Made by a program: the position numbers and the translations under genes. This document shows positions 11,549-24,381 of a stretch of 64,000 nucleotides of DNA, one piece after another (the stretch's first letter is position 1; each line of letters starts with the position of its first letter). This DNA comes from Amphirosellinia nigrospora (Eukaryota; Ascomycota; Sordariomycetes; Xylariales; Xylariaceae), in the NCBI GenBank assembly GCA_004123355.1, contig SCHM01000003.1, forward strand, positions 3,863,058-3,927,057, read 5' to 3'. The notes under the pieces are model-generated. The model was not told where the DNA came from. It saw nothing but the letters and a program-made list of their open reading frames with translations, and did no database searches.

Positions 11549-14500
11549 CTACTGAAAGACGAAGATGACGCCCGATCTGTCCACGCTAACTGTCAGTGTA
11601 TATGGCGACTCGAGTACGGCGACGTCGAGAATTGAGTCCAGATGGCTTCTAAGCAGCTGGGCTTGCTCGTTCGATATAACCGTGTGGCGCGGCGGCTTCT
11701 CCCTGCCGCTCGTACCAGCTTTTCCGGCCTTGCTGGAGTTGCTACCCGCCTTCGGGTCCGCACCCTGGTTGTTTTTCGGCAGTCGTTCTACATTGAGGCT
11801 TAGACCTGGCTGGCTGGGCGTGCTGACAGTCGCGAAGACAGGTCGGACATCCTCGCTCTGCAGACCGCTAAACACACATGAATTCTCGATCCGGATAAGA
11901 TCCCAGAACCGTAGTTTCTTGTCCGAACCGCCTGTAAGAATGTAACCGTATCGCACGTCGCGCTGGTCTTCCATGGATCCTGCGCCGACCACCATGGCAC
12001 GGACTCCGCGGTCAGAATTGCTGGCAGTAGGCTCAATATTGGTCGCAAAATGACTGAGCATGCCCTCGGGCTTGTCATCGTCCACGTCCCAGGCCTTGTA
12101 CTCTCTTGGACCATCTTTCACCCCCAGCGCGATAAATCTCTCGGCATTGCGTCTTCTCTAAGTCCCAAACTGTGACTTCGCCTAGGCCTGTGCCGCCGGC
12201 GACACAAACCCACTTCCCGCGACCTTTGGAGGGGTGCAAGCTGAGGCGGTAGATGGCCGACATACCAGGTAAGCCCCAGCTCTTCAAACGTACCCTAAAA
12301 CGCAAGTCCCATAGATCCAAGACGCCGTGTGACGTGCCCAATAGGAGCCAGTTCCGCTTACGGTCGACGCAGAAACAAGTCGGCGTTCCATGATGGACTG
12401 GGTTGTCGAGTACGTACAAGAGGGACATTGTACGGAGATCCATGGCTAGAACACGGGAGCGATTTGTGGCAAGTATCAGGACGGAGCTTAACTCCTGTTT
12501 AAAATGCTCACACCAGACAGCATATTCGTCAGCTGGAAGTTGATATTCACGAAGCAGACGCAATCGGATATACTTAGTTGATCCACTTGAGACTGCCGTA
12601 TCGACTTTAACCAGATGCACCCGCCCATCCGTAGCACAACTGACGAAGGTATGTGTGTTTTCAACAAAACATAGAGCGACAACTTTAGCCCCTGGCGCAT
12701 GCTTATGGGTTTGGCGAGCGCGGTGCGTGACATTTCGTTCCAATCGTGAGGAGTCCCAAACCTTCACAGACCCATCGTCACCACCTGTAATAAAGAATTG
12801 ATGGTCGGGTGAGGGGACCACTCGATTGATAGCACCACGATGCTCCGAAAACGTCGCTACTAGTCTACCAGTCGGTCTCCATGCTTCTTCGCTGAGTTGA
12901 CCTACGGCTTTCGTGGCTTTCCTTCTCGTCACTGGTGAAACCAGTGGACCGTATTCAACGAGGTCATGCGGATAATTGTCAACATACATGTTATTAAGCA
13001 TCCTGAGGATATTGGGGTCATTTCCCTCGTATGTGTGAGCCGTGTGGTGCTTAGTTTCTGTCTGGCCCTCTTGATTGTCGGCCCCAGGATTGCCACACGA
13101 GGGGGTGGACCATGAGTAAATGGGCCGCCTACTTGCCCAAAAGCATTGGTTTCGGTTGTTCCCGTTTCTGCTATTGATCTACCACTGTCTTTCCTATTAA
13201 GCAGATCAAGAGCACTCGACTGGTTTCTGATAGCCCTCCTGGATGAATAAGGGGCATCTGAGACAGATGCATCATCTTCATTAATCCGACGACCTCCGGC
13301 TACTGATCCCCGTGGCGATCCACCCACCGGTGAAGAGGATAAGGCGTGGGATGGGGATACCGCCCTGTCATCCCGAGTTCTCGGGGATATAGCGCCACCA
13401 CGACTACTCATCCGTGATCGGTGTGTATTGGCGGCTGCCCGACGTCGCCGACCGACAGGCTCATCGATTGTCATAGAAGCGTCGAGAAGTGCGTCAGCAA
13501 TAGTATATGGTCCTCTATCAAGTTCAGTGGCCTGCTGCTGTCGCCGCTCTTGGTTTTGCCACATATGGTCGTCTATGCCGGCCAGTTCATCAAACATAAT
13601 GGTTTGCATTTTGACATTCAGATTCCTTAACTTGAGGATATTGTTCAAGTCTTTTGCGATGTTATCCTGGTTAACAAGGTCACGATTTTTCATTTGGCTC
13701 AGGCGCCAGATAAATTCTCTGAGGACAAGTAGTTTGAACTCATCTTCCTGAGACATGCCCATGTTCCGCAGACGAGTTAACCAGTGTTCATCCTCTTCAT
13801 TTCGTGACACTTTGTTGAGTGAGTGAGGTTGTGATTCCCTGGATGATCGGATAGATAACGCCGTAGAGGCCACTGTGAATGTTGACTGCTTTTGTTGCCT
13901 GATGGCCTTCCAAAATAAGCCCCTATCAGTTTTCTGCGCCCATGATAAAGCCATATCAAAAACCGTTCTCGACAGAGGCTTCTTCAAAGCATCAAGAAAG
14001 ACCGAGCTCGAAAATTCTGGTATGATGGATGGCTTAAGAACGGCTTGACAAGGGGAGGACTATGCATCTGATGTCTGCTGGGGATAGCAATTTCGTGGCG
14101 CTTGAGATATATTCGGCAGCAGACTCTCGAATCCAGATATTAGGGTGCATTGTGAATCGGCCAACGACGTCAATTAATTCCCATGTCTTTGCCTTTGATA
14201 AGAGACCGAGCTTCGCGAGCTCCGCCAAGGAGTGTAGAGCAGCTTGCACAACGTGTTCCTCAGGGTCGGTAACGGCTTGAATCATGAGTGGAAGACTAAA
14301 CTCTTCTAAACTCGTGCTGCCTAAGAAGGCTGCAATGCCCACGATTGTGTCGAAGAATGCGCATTTAAGCATCCAATCTCGGTCATTCAAGTAAGTATTG
14401 AGGTGGGTTAAAAGAATGTCGTTGGATTCGGCACTGCCGAAGAACATGCATAGTTCAGGGACCGAAGTGAGGAATGCGCGACGGACGGATGCATCCGTAT

Positions 14501-16322
14501 CTTCAACCAGTGCTTTTGCGTGGTTCTCAAACAGCTCCACAAGTTCTGCTTGTGTATTATCAAATAACCCGTCAAAGGCGGCATCGGGATCGCTTCCGGC
14601 TTCTACCTCTGGATCTGCAGTGCTAATAGATCCCTCTGCTCTCAGGATAGCGGTGAGCTCTAGGAATCTCGACGCAGTATGGCGAGGCTGCCTAAGCAAG
14701 ATGCATACGTTGCCCGCACCAAGGGCTTGGGTTCTCTCCTCTCTTTTCCCATGATCGGTTGTCGGGATGCGCCTGACAAAAATACTTGCATTCGAGGCAT
14801 GATGTACTCTGGAAATACATGTGCATTAACCGGAGTCACAATTGTAACAAGAGCAAGAAGCTGTGTAATCGATCTCAAAGCCGCGATGGCAACGAGATCA
14901 ACGTCGTCGTTCAATAATGTCATTAAATAGGGTAAAACGCGGTCAAGTTTCGCTTCGTCAGTCAGTTTTTCGGAGAAAGCTAACAGCAAATCGCACGCTC
15001 TTATCTTGGAAAGCTGTCCGAGCAGTGTTTCTCAAGGAACCGGCTATTAACGTAAGAAAGATGAGAGTTCCGTCATCAGTTAGAGGTTGTGCCCCGACGG
15101 AGGCGAAATGCTCATTATTTGGTATGCTTAACCTTACAGGGAAAAGGCCGAGACCGAGTCTAGGCGTGAACCGAGATAATTCGAGCGGACTTTTCTGCTC
15201 TTGATACCCTAAAAAATACGAGATCTTGTCGAAATCATAGAAAACGCGGTCTATCCTATCATCTGCTTCGCCGAGATTTTTAAAAGTGCCAGTGATGGGC
15301 GCCCTTCCAGAGGTGGGATCGGTGATCAATTCCATGTATTGGTGGAGGAAGCTGTAGAAGTATTCAGGGAATATTTTTCCTTTGTAGAATTGTAGATACT
15401 GCTCAGCAGAGTAGCGTTTCTCAGGGTCTAGTTGAATCATGCTTGATAGCATCTCACGTAGTCCCTGGTCGGGGATTCTGCTCAAATGCGAGATGACGGG
15501 ATCATACTCGCCACGGCGGTATTTGAACATCTGGCTCAGACTGAAGATGGGTGTTTCTAGAAACACTTCGGCAATAACACATCCAGCACTGAATATGTCC
15601 ATCGACCAGGTGAGATTGTGCCCTTCTAGCTCCTGGGGGTTCTGAATCTGCTCGACGAATCGTTCGGGCGCAATGTAGCACGTTCTCCGGCCGGATAGAT
15701 CGAAGAAATACGAGTAGGTCGCAGGGTTGTTGTCGGGTAACTTTGTAGGCTTGAAAGAACCAGTAAAATCTGTAAGATATAGCCAGTTCCACGATGTTAC
15801 CATGACGTTTCTGTCTTGATATCGCCATGGTAAACATCGCGAGCATGGCAGTCGCGCAAGGCGCAAAGCATCTGAAAGGCCAACCATTTCCTTTCGATAT
15901 CTTCGAGGAAGGGCCTCGTGGACATTCGGTCGTAGAGGGAGCTGAATATGTATTGCCGAACTAGGTAAGCATGAGTCTGTGTCTCGAAGGCGCGCTCAAA
16001 GCCCAGAGCGTTTGGGACATGGCGCAGCTTATCCCGTTCCTCTTCCCTAGACTGTTAGCAGGAGCGCAAGCATGCCGTGCGAGTTAGGGCGGGATGTGGC
16101 TATCTCACCGAGTATCTTTTCACCGTATTCCTTCAAGGAGCAGCCGCTGTACGGTTTGACAGTGGCCTTTGCGAGAGCAACGCCATCCCTATGACGAGCG
16201 CGGATGCTCTTCATGAACCGAGCATTTCCTATAGACCTCTCGTGGGCTAGATCAGACAGCTCTGGAATGTCGATACCGGCAGAGCCGGCATACGGTGTAG
16301 AAAGAGAATAGCTGTTCCCCAT
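11549..16322 (-). CDS. VPS15: VPS15/p150, regulatory pseudokinase subunit of class III PI3-kinase
   Basis: Membrane-anchored scaffold for VPS34 in autophagy and endosomal sorting. The N-terminus MGNSYS fits N-myristoylation. One intron (16047-16108) follows the first exon. The kinase-like domain shows the atypical catalytic loop HGDIKTEN and LTDFTGSF in place of HRD and DFG, as in the family. HEAT-repeat sequence follows (about 15000-14040, e.g. LPYLMTLLNDDVDLVAIAAL), then a Ser/Arg-rich linker with ETGTTETNAFGQ near 13130, then a C-terminal WD40 propeller (GGDDGSVKVWD, YGYILTGGSDKKLRFWD), ending SVDRSGVIFVFQ. Frames break near 15825, 14985, 14690, 14045, 14015, 13095 and 12110; homology resumes across each. 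About 1560 aa in total. The distributed, non-stop-rich breaks in a core gene suggest consensus errors. Confidence 0.97.
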
Positions 16323-17756
16323 CGTAGAAACGTGTGATGAAGCTACCTTGGCGGTAATAGAATAGACGATTCGGTCATTTTTGGGGGCTTGGGAGGGGAG
16401 GGGCGAGACGTTTGCTATCGCACCTAGTTGATGAGGCTAGAGATCAGACACGACAGATAAGGCGGATTCAATTACGGTCGCGGGAACGACGGCGATTTCG
16501 TAGTTGTTCAGCGACGGATCCCGCGATGCGACTCGCTGGCCGCGTGATGAGGGTGTATGGTGGTTGAGCCTCCAGACTAGGATCTATCTTGGGGGGCCGC
16601 CGTATGACATAGGTAGGTACCCGCAATAGGTACCTTGCTGGGCTGCATAAGGTACCTAAAACTTAGAGCTCGGTCCACCGCTACTCTAGAGGCCCGGGCG
16701 AGGTACCTAGGTAGGCACTGTGAGGTATCTACCTAGGTAGGCACTGTGAGGTATCTACCTAGGTACCTACTACTTGGATTTTAGCGCGTCATCGAAGTTA
16801 TCTCTACCTACCTAGGTAACCACGATAAACCACAAGGTTCTAAAAGCCAAGGCCACAGGTCCTAAAAAGTCATGTGTATTAATTCACTTCAAATTTCTAC
16901 AGATATCACTTGTTAGGAACACAATATCCTTTGATCAGTCATTCATGAATTATTAGGTAGTCAACGTGAGTCGGCTTGGCTAACTTGGCAAAGTGACGCC
17001 TTCGAAGCCGCCTTATACGGGCTCTAGGTAGGTATCTACAAATGTCGTGTAGGTTTGCCCGTCTCTCTCGTCCATCATAATAAAATACGCTAGCATCCAC
17101 CTCTTTACCCCTCACAACTCTCAGGTAGGCATAAAGATAGCATACCTTAGCTTTACAGCCACCCTACGGTCCGGTGTGTCCGAGGGAGAATAGGAGAGAT
17201 TATACATTCATGGCTTTTTCCCAAACAATACGTACCCCTAAACACCTTCTCAAAGAACAAACAGGGGTATATAGATCTAAAAACGAAGAGAAAAGGCAAA
17301 AGCCATGTTATAAGTGATCCAAGGGCAGGGCCATGTTATCTCGACGACTACACCGAGTGGGTCTCGTGGCAGAACTGTAGGCCGGGCTAACCGTAGTCTT
17401 GGTGGTCAAGCGGTTAATATCGAACTATGCTGCTTGCGTAGAACTGAATGCAATAAGAAAGTCTATCGCAGAAGTATACGAGATGTCGTGCCTGTGTAGA
17501 TGAGACTATTGCCGTGATGCGGATTCAGGGGCCAGCGTATACACGCAACTCAACGTGTCCCTACTCCGAAAGATGCTCAACGGAGAAGGGAAAGGTATCT
17601 AATCATCAAGGACCAATGGGACCAATGAAGGGTGGCATGTCGTCGTATGAGACCCGGAACGCCAAAGAAATGCAACCCAAAGTTCCTTCATCTATCTCGA
17701 AATGGGTAGGAATGGGAGCACAAGCTAGTTTCTTTTTGCTCATGTGTGATGGCTTC
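16323..17756. other. Intergenic region upstream of VPS15, rich in TACCTAGGTA palindromes
   Basis: No gene is supported across 1.4 kb. It contains the VPS15 promoter and the 3' UTR of the SH3 protein gene. The most notable content is a cluster of TACCTAGGTA-type palindromes between 16600 and 17040, described separately. Short open frames at 17314 and 17514 look spurious. Confidence 0.5.
16701..16770. repeat. Tandem 26-bp repeat built on TACCTAGGTA palindromes
   Basis: The unit AGGTATCTACCTAGGTAGG plus CACTGTG occurs at 16723-16748. It is flanked by partial copies at 16701-16722 and 16749-16770. Each contains the palindromic core TACCTAGGTA or a near match. Single copies of the core recur elsewhere in non-coding parts of the window. 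Confidence 0.85.
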
Positions 17757-19615
17757 CTAGATGTGCGCTAGATCCCGTCTCGGTGGACCCGTCTCCTCGA
17801 TAGTTTTCCGCCAATGGTCTGGAAGACATACGCAGACCAGAGGAAATGCTTTGATCTCGCCACTTGCGGCAGGTGATGTGTCACGTCCGCGTTCTGAGGC
17901 ATTAGAGACACCACTATCCCTCTGTGCCTGCCGCCGCGCCTCCCAATCTTCGGCCCTCTCGTCCAGCATGACACCAGTGGCCCAGCCATCATCCCAAATG
18001 CCCACTACCTTTAGCATATCACCACGTTCGAGCGAAAACTCGTCATTAGCGCGAGGTTGATACGCCCAGAGAACAGCTACCCGTTCTCCTGGGTGGATGT
18101 CGTCTCGTGAGTAGTAGTCTTTGAAAAATGGAAGTTGCTCTGACTGTTGACTATTGACGCCGGGCGGCGAAGACAATCCTCCTGCACTAGTTGGGGAATG
18201 AGGGTCATCGCCTGCTAATACCGAATTGCTCGACAGTGAACCATGTCTACGGATGTTTGTAGGTGGTGGGCGTAAAACACCAATGCGAGTATCGGATCCC
18301 GGACTTTCTCCAAATGAATCAGACGATGATTGGTCTCTTCTCCTGCCACCGATAGACCCGGCAGCGGCACCCGCGGCAGCACCTACAGCAGCCGCTCCTC
18401 GTGAGCTACCATGTCGAGAACCACCTTGACGTGATGGCGAGCCTCCCGAGTGCCCTTCCAATGCAGACATGCGTGCAATTCTTCCGCCTGGAAGCACTTC
18501 ATATCCTTGGGGCGGCGGCTGCTGCTGGGATCTGGCTGGTGGGTGGTCCTTTCCTCGTGGGGGAGGGTTGGTTGAAAATGTTCTCCTTCCCATTTTCTCG
18601 CTTTCGTTGCAATCGTCGGAGACAAAAGAACAATAGGAGTCCTATGAGGAGCGCGCCCACTACCGACCCTATGACAATGCCGGCAATCGCACCTCCAGAT
18701 AGTCCATGCCCTACGGTTGACCCGGCAGGAACAGGGGTACCTGTCGCAGTACCAGTAGCCGTTGGGTGTGCCGAGGTAAAATTCTGCGGTATTATGGTGG
18801 GTAAAACCACACCTGCACATATTTTCTCCGCATTCGAGCTGTAACAACAGGTGTCTGTTGAGTTAATACCACCAGAGCCGCAGTACGAGCATAACCCAAA
18901 CGTGCTATTTCCGTAACCACAATTGTCCGGTTCGTTAATGGATGCCTGTACACAGTTTGAGGGTGATAAGGCATCGGCTGGCAAAGCACAAATCTCGAAA
19001 TCGGATCGGATCTGAGCCTGGGCGTTACTTCCTGAGGCTGGGCAAAGGCTCTTGTCAGCCACGACGTACTCCTCGCTCTGGGCATACTGAGCGCAATCGG
19101 GGGCACATAGAGGGCGTTTAGCAGGATCTGACATCTCGCAAAACGGTATTGAGTTCTGGACAATCCCATTGCAGAGAACAGATGTAGTAAAGCGTGCGTA
19201 AAGGTCATCGTTTGACAAGTCGACAGCTCCGCATCCAAGGAGCGTTTGGTACTGCCGTCCGCGCCATTCACCTGAAATATACTGTTTTAACTGCGAATCA
19301 AATGTCTTGACGTCATTCACAACACCGAGAAAAGGGCTAGATGTCACAAATTAGCACTCGAAGCCTATTAAACATGCGTATGGTCGTTTGGAGGTAGTAT
19401 TCTTACAATAAATCTGTAACGTTCTTGATCGTCGACACAAATGAAGAGCCAAACGCTGGGCAAGTAGTAGAATTTGTTAACTGGATGCAGGTGGGCTGGT
19501 TTTGTTGTGCCATGGCCAGAGGGGCGGATGCGATCATTGACATCACCAACCCTTTAGCTCCCCACTGTAGATAACTTCTCGTGGTTAAGTTCCTGGCCGC
19601 CCGATCTGCAGCCAT
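17757..19615 (-). CDS. Single-pass membrane protein with Cys-rich ectodomain and cytoplasmic SH3 domain (Fus1-like architecture)
   Basis: A predicted type I plasma-membrane protein of about 600 aa. The start at 19615 gives a hydrophobic leader (GLVMSMIASAPLAMA) after a short basic N-terminus. Intron 19337-19406 (70 bp) splits exon 1 from the ectodomain, which carries many cysteines (CGYGNSTFGLCSYCGSGG, DTCCYSS) and N-glycosylation sequons. A Thr/Pro-rich stalk precedes the transmembrane helix GAIAGIVIGSVVGALLIGLL, which is followed by CLRRLQRKR. The cytoplasmic part is low complexity, then an SH3-like domain (ERVAVLWAYQPRANDEFSLE, DMLKVVGIWDDGWATG, AFPLVCV). One frame break near 18590. SH3-tailed membrane proteins such as yeast Fus1 act in cell fusion or polarity, but orthology is not shown, so function is inference. 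The SH3 call is firmer than the name. Confidence 0.75.
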
Positions 19616-22600
19616 TGCGACTTAGTGCTGTAATGGAGGCTCTGTAGTTTGCTAGTAAGCTATCGGCAACCGCGTTATCCGTGTCGAGAAAAATAACAGT
19701 TGGTTTCATAGAAGCATCATATCCTAGACCAGTAACCTCAAACCAGCAGGTATTCTTCGCGGTGATTAGGTTGCTTCACACAACTGCTATGCCTAGAGCT
19801 AGCTAGCTGCAATTGTAGTTGAGACGTGGTCGGAAATTTTGCCAAGTTCTGAAGCTGTTTGTAATTGTGTGAAGGGGTGAAATTAACTCGGTGTCTTAAG
19901 TAGGAGAAAGTCTTGTTGTGAAAGACCTGTAAAACCGAAAATGCATGTGAGGCAGATTATTGCTTGACGAGGTAGAAGTTGTTGTGACTATTAGACATGC
20001 GCGCAAGTGGCGAAGGTTGAGTATTGGGGATAGAGAAAGAAGGTCTGCAGTTGGTGAAAATGAGGAAGGTGAGGTGCACACAGAGACGCTCAGGAAAGAA
20101 TTTGGCTGTTAAACTGATCTGGCCTCGACGATCGTACCGGTGGTCCCGGGAGGGCAGTTGTACATATGCAGATATGCAGAATACCGAGTGTAATTATCGC
20201 CAACGGGTCGGTACGTGCAAACAGGAGGCTTCGCATGCAGCGCTGCAAAAACAAGCGGCGGACGCGCGGGAGGCAGGATTTTAGGACGGGCGTGCCGATA
20301 GATTACTGACGAAATGATGGGGAAGAATTATTATGAACACAGAAGCAAAGGATAGAAGGAAGAAGGGAAGGGCTCGCAGGCAGGCCACAACAACGGATCG
20401 TGGAACCGCTGAGGTGCCTAGCAGACCGTGTGCGAGTGTGCTTGTGGAGGAGTGAAGGGTAAAGAAAGGCAAATGGAGGTTTGGGATGAGAGGTTGGTGG
20501 TTGGGTCTGGCGCACAGCAAGAGGTATACCTGACTGAGAAGTACCTCAGCAGCCCCGTCGACCTCTATTCGGCTCCTGCTGTATGCACTGCCAAACAGAA
20601 ACGTGGGTGGGAAAGGAGACATTGAGACAACGCTTGCCTTTTCTAGTGCTAGTGTCTATTTAGTGCAGCCAAGCAGCTGTTTTTACAGGCCCATGATAGG
20701 GCGACGTTCGCTGTCACCTTGGCAGGTCTAGAGGTATACATCTGGAAAGGTATTAGAGCAGCTACGTGTATGTTAGTATCGTGTTTATGGGTAGGGATAC
20801 GAAGCATCGTGGTATTAAAGCCTCTCTATTCACCCAATTTACCTTGGAGCATATAGGTAGGTAGTCAAGTAAGCGCTTGTCTAGCCATGCTATAGTACCA
20901 AGGTAATAGGCAACCCCATATCTATCTCAAAGTCAACACCGCCGAGCGCAGATATCATTCATTCATTCATTCATTCATTCAGTACGACGTTAGCAAATGA
21001 CAAGAAACGCAGGAACCCTGTCTGCTCGGGATAAAGCTAGATAGAACTTGGTAAGGCTCGAAGGGCATTAAAATTGCCCGACAGGGATCAGCCAATCGCC
21101 CACAGCGACTATTTCCAGAACCAGAAGACCCCAGGCACTAATTCTGGTAAGCTTGAGCTTGGATCAGATCAGGCACGCTCTTGCTGCGCTTTTCAACATC
21201 TATAGTACACTAGGTACCTAGGTAGGTTAGATACTGTGTGAAACTTGCAGCGATCATCTTGAAGCATTCGTATACTATTTGCGCACTAGAAGGTTCAACA
21301 TTGACAGCTATCAAAAAAACCCATTTCGGCACCCAAGTTACACACCGATTATGCTTGGAGATTACCTCGATGATGTATTACACGCGTACTACCAAGCTCA
21401 TAGATGATAATATTATTGCTGAGCCACTGCCGAAAGCCTAGTATACCTACCTGGTAGTTTACGAGTCGGGCGCGGCATGGTATATCAATTACGATCAATG
21501 CGCAATGCGCTGTGAGAATCTGTTCTGGAGCAGGTCAATGCACGAGGATGCTACCTTAGCCAACAACACCCATGCTCGCATCAGAGGGCCGAAACAGGCC
21601 CCATCAGTCTCACTCGGAAATTGCCCATGTTTCACTTTAGCACGCCGTACGCCACGAACCCGGCCACGAACCACAAACGTGTACCTTACAGCAGTGTCTC
21701 ACTCTTTGGTCTGATTTCTCTGCATCTTCTCTTAGATTCTAGCCAGAAGGCTTAAGCCCAAAACGCTAGTTGGAAAAAAATAAGAAACTTCTTAAAAAAA
21801 CGTATTGCAGTTGTTAGCTCGGCAGCTGACCTTCACAGAGGTCATCATTACCGAGTCTTCTGATTACTCACATCATATCCTCAACTTGGTAATAGTAGGT
21901 ACTGTCTTAAGCGCCGTCGGTAAACAGCGTCTATCAATCGAGATGCCTACAAACGCCCTTCTCTCCTGCCGTATCTTCTCGTACCTAATTCGTCCAACAC
22001 CCGCACTGGTGTCTTGCTCCAGAGATTCTAGTTTTACTCCGAACACGGTACCTAACTATGCGTTCACATCCCGTGTCTATAATAAGAAGACGGGAACTGG
22101 TGCTACCTATCGGGTGTCCGTTGGCGGATAGAAGCGAATGATAGAGCGTTTCCGCGCTTCCGCAGTCACGAACAACCCCGCATGACATGCTGTCATTGTT
22201 GCATCAAGCATCTTGTGCATCACCCCACAGCTCGCTAGAGTTGGTTGCGCAAACTCTCATGTTCGATCAAACGAACGGCTACTGCTGCAACAGGGGTTGA
22301 CCATCTTGGTTCACTGCGGGATGTTCCTCGTGTCGTAGATAGATTCATCGTCGGGAGATGGGATCTCTCGTATTTGTTTCGTTTGCCGTGGTTTGCGGGA
22401 GGGGTTTAGTTCATCTCATGACTTGAAGTACATAACTCTTTATAATATGATAACCCCGTATGATAGAAGCCCACGTCAGAAACACCCATTTGCATCTACT
22501 TCAACACATGTACGATACGGGTAATTGGAGTTTAGTAAGCTCCGGGAAGTTGTGTTTACTACCCAATCACCAATACCGATGAATTATGACCGAATCGAGG

Positions 22601-24381
22601 TGCCAGCAGCTTCAGCGAGCAACTCTGGTTTTGGATCGGAGATCTAACGCCAAGTTCATGCGTTTGCTACCCTGAGCTTCTTTGACCGAGCACAAGCCAA
22701 ACTGAAAAGGATGCCTCGCCTGTTTTCGTTCCCCGACCTTACATATCTTATTCATTCAGGTTGATGAGATGCCAGGCGGTGCTATGCCGTGTTGTCCGTG
22801 CCGGCCTCCATACCGTGGCACTATGGGTTGCATTTCCCCATACTTGCCGTCAGTGTGTGTGGGTGACGATAAACATATGGCCAGTAAGTCATGGATGGCA
22901 TATCCCATCCACGGGTTAAGCCAGCTGCATCCCTCGGACTTACCCCCATCCTCCGCGGCTACAGGCGGTTTGCTTCCAACATCTCCTTGGTATTGTCTTC
23001 GTCCGAGAACGAATCTCTTGGGGTGTCACTCAGGGACTATTCATGCTTGTGTCGCCTCTAGTCTATGTGAGACCGATTATGAATCTTTTGATCTACATAC
23101 ACTCTCAGCTCGATCTCAGTAGACTGATGGACGTCTTTTACACCTACTTCTGTGCTGCCCTAGAGCTCTGCTGTGTGAAGTGGTTATATCGGTTCTCTGT
23201 CCGTGGCCGCACAAAAGGTGCCAAGCAACTTAGATAACTCTAAATGGTGTGCAAGAGCAGCCATACCGTTCAGGTGACACACCGACCTCGGCCCGCTCGG
23301 GGAAAGCTGTGTAGTAAGTTGAAACGAGCTGAGCCCCCTCGTTTAGATCATATCTGGGCATAATATAGGGCAACCATTTTCTAAGCGCCGTTCCCTTATT
23401 GATGTGTGGTAGAATGCGAAGGAGGGCATGATAGTGGATGTGTTGCCTCTATGGTAAACAAACGAGGTGGCAATGCAGCCATGGATACTGGTGAGACGGA
23501 TAGGACAAATAGATCATCCTTTTATTTCTACAAGTGCTGGACCCAGTATTCTGCTTTAATTCTTACTCATCTGATTCAATATTTTGAACATTACAAAATA
23601 GGTACTTGCCGATATAGTACATATAAATAAATCTAGGCACGATTTATGAAAACCACGACACGCCAGATCAGGATAATTAGTTGAAATTCTGAGGGTTTCC
23701 AGGCTTATATAACTATCGCATCGTTACCTGTTTGATGATCTAGAGCCTATATTTAGGGTTATAACAAATGAATGTACAGCATTAGATAGGTTATACCCTC
23801 GCGCTTGACACCAACCCAGGTATTAAACTATTTTGAGATGATAAAAAAATAAATAATAATAAAAACAGGCGACGCGGAGTGAGACTTATAGAATTGCTCT
23901 AATACTTACCAAAACCAAATGTTTGTAGATTTCGGAACCTGCAGCTATAATATGACGACAACTATTACAGCTCAACGGATAGCTTTCGTTAAAGATTGCT
24001 AAGCGGGCGGGCTTTACTTTCTTTCAATGATATATATTCATTAATGAAGGGACCGTCATAATGCGAGCGATTAGTTTTCCAGTATAACCTGGGTGCCGTA
24101 GCTCTTTATAGAGTGTGATGGTACATCAGAGCTTCCTACTAACCAGACCCTTGGTAGTAGCTAGATAGTTTCGCCGATGATTTGAAGCTATTGGCCTTTG
24201 CGTCTGTGGAGTTCGGGTTCCGTTGTTATTGATGGGTGCAATCAGATACTTGCCAAATGACAGTCGTCTCCAGAGTCATTTTACTATTCCCGTTTGCCGC
24301 AATTCCGTGCCATTTCCCTCTTGAGATCCTCTATTTCCTGTATCGAATGGGATATATGTACACAGCAATAGTTGACCACGC
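19616..24381. other. Long gene-poor region
   Basis: Over 4.7 kb without a supportable gene. The first 1 kb probably contains the promoter and 5' UTR of the SH3 protein gene. There is a (CATT)n microsatellite at 20955-20981, a TACCTAGGTA palindrome near 21212, and AT-rich stretches at 23560-23870. Open frames at 20281 (-), 21805 (+), 22769 (+) and 23406 (+) are short, lack family motifs and have no convincing exon partners. Confidence 0.5.
20955..20981. repeat. (CATT)n tetranucleotide microsatellite
   Basis: Six uninterrupted CATT units occur in non-coding sequence. No feature is attached to it. Confidence 0.95.

Noticed and set aside
20955-20981. A CRISPR-like or telomeric repeat
   Set aside because: It is a simple (CATT)n microsatellite. 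No CRISPR array is expected or seen in this eukaryotic DNA.
19896-23630. Several 60-120-codon frames in the 19.6-24.4 kb region
   Set aside because: No recognisable family, many begin at non-ATG codons, and no plausible exon partners are seen.
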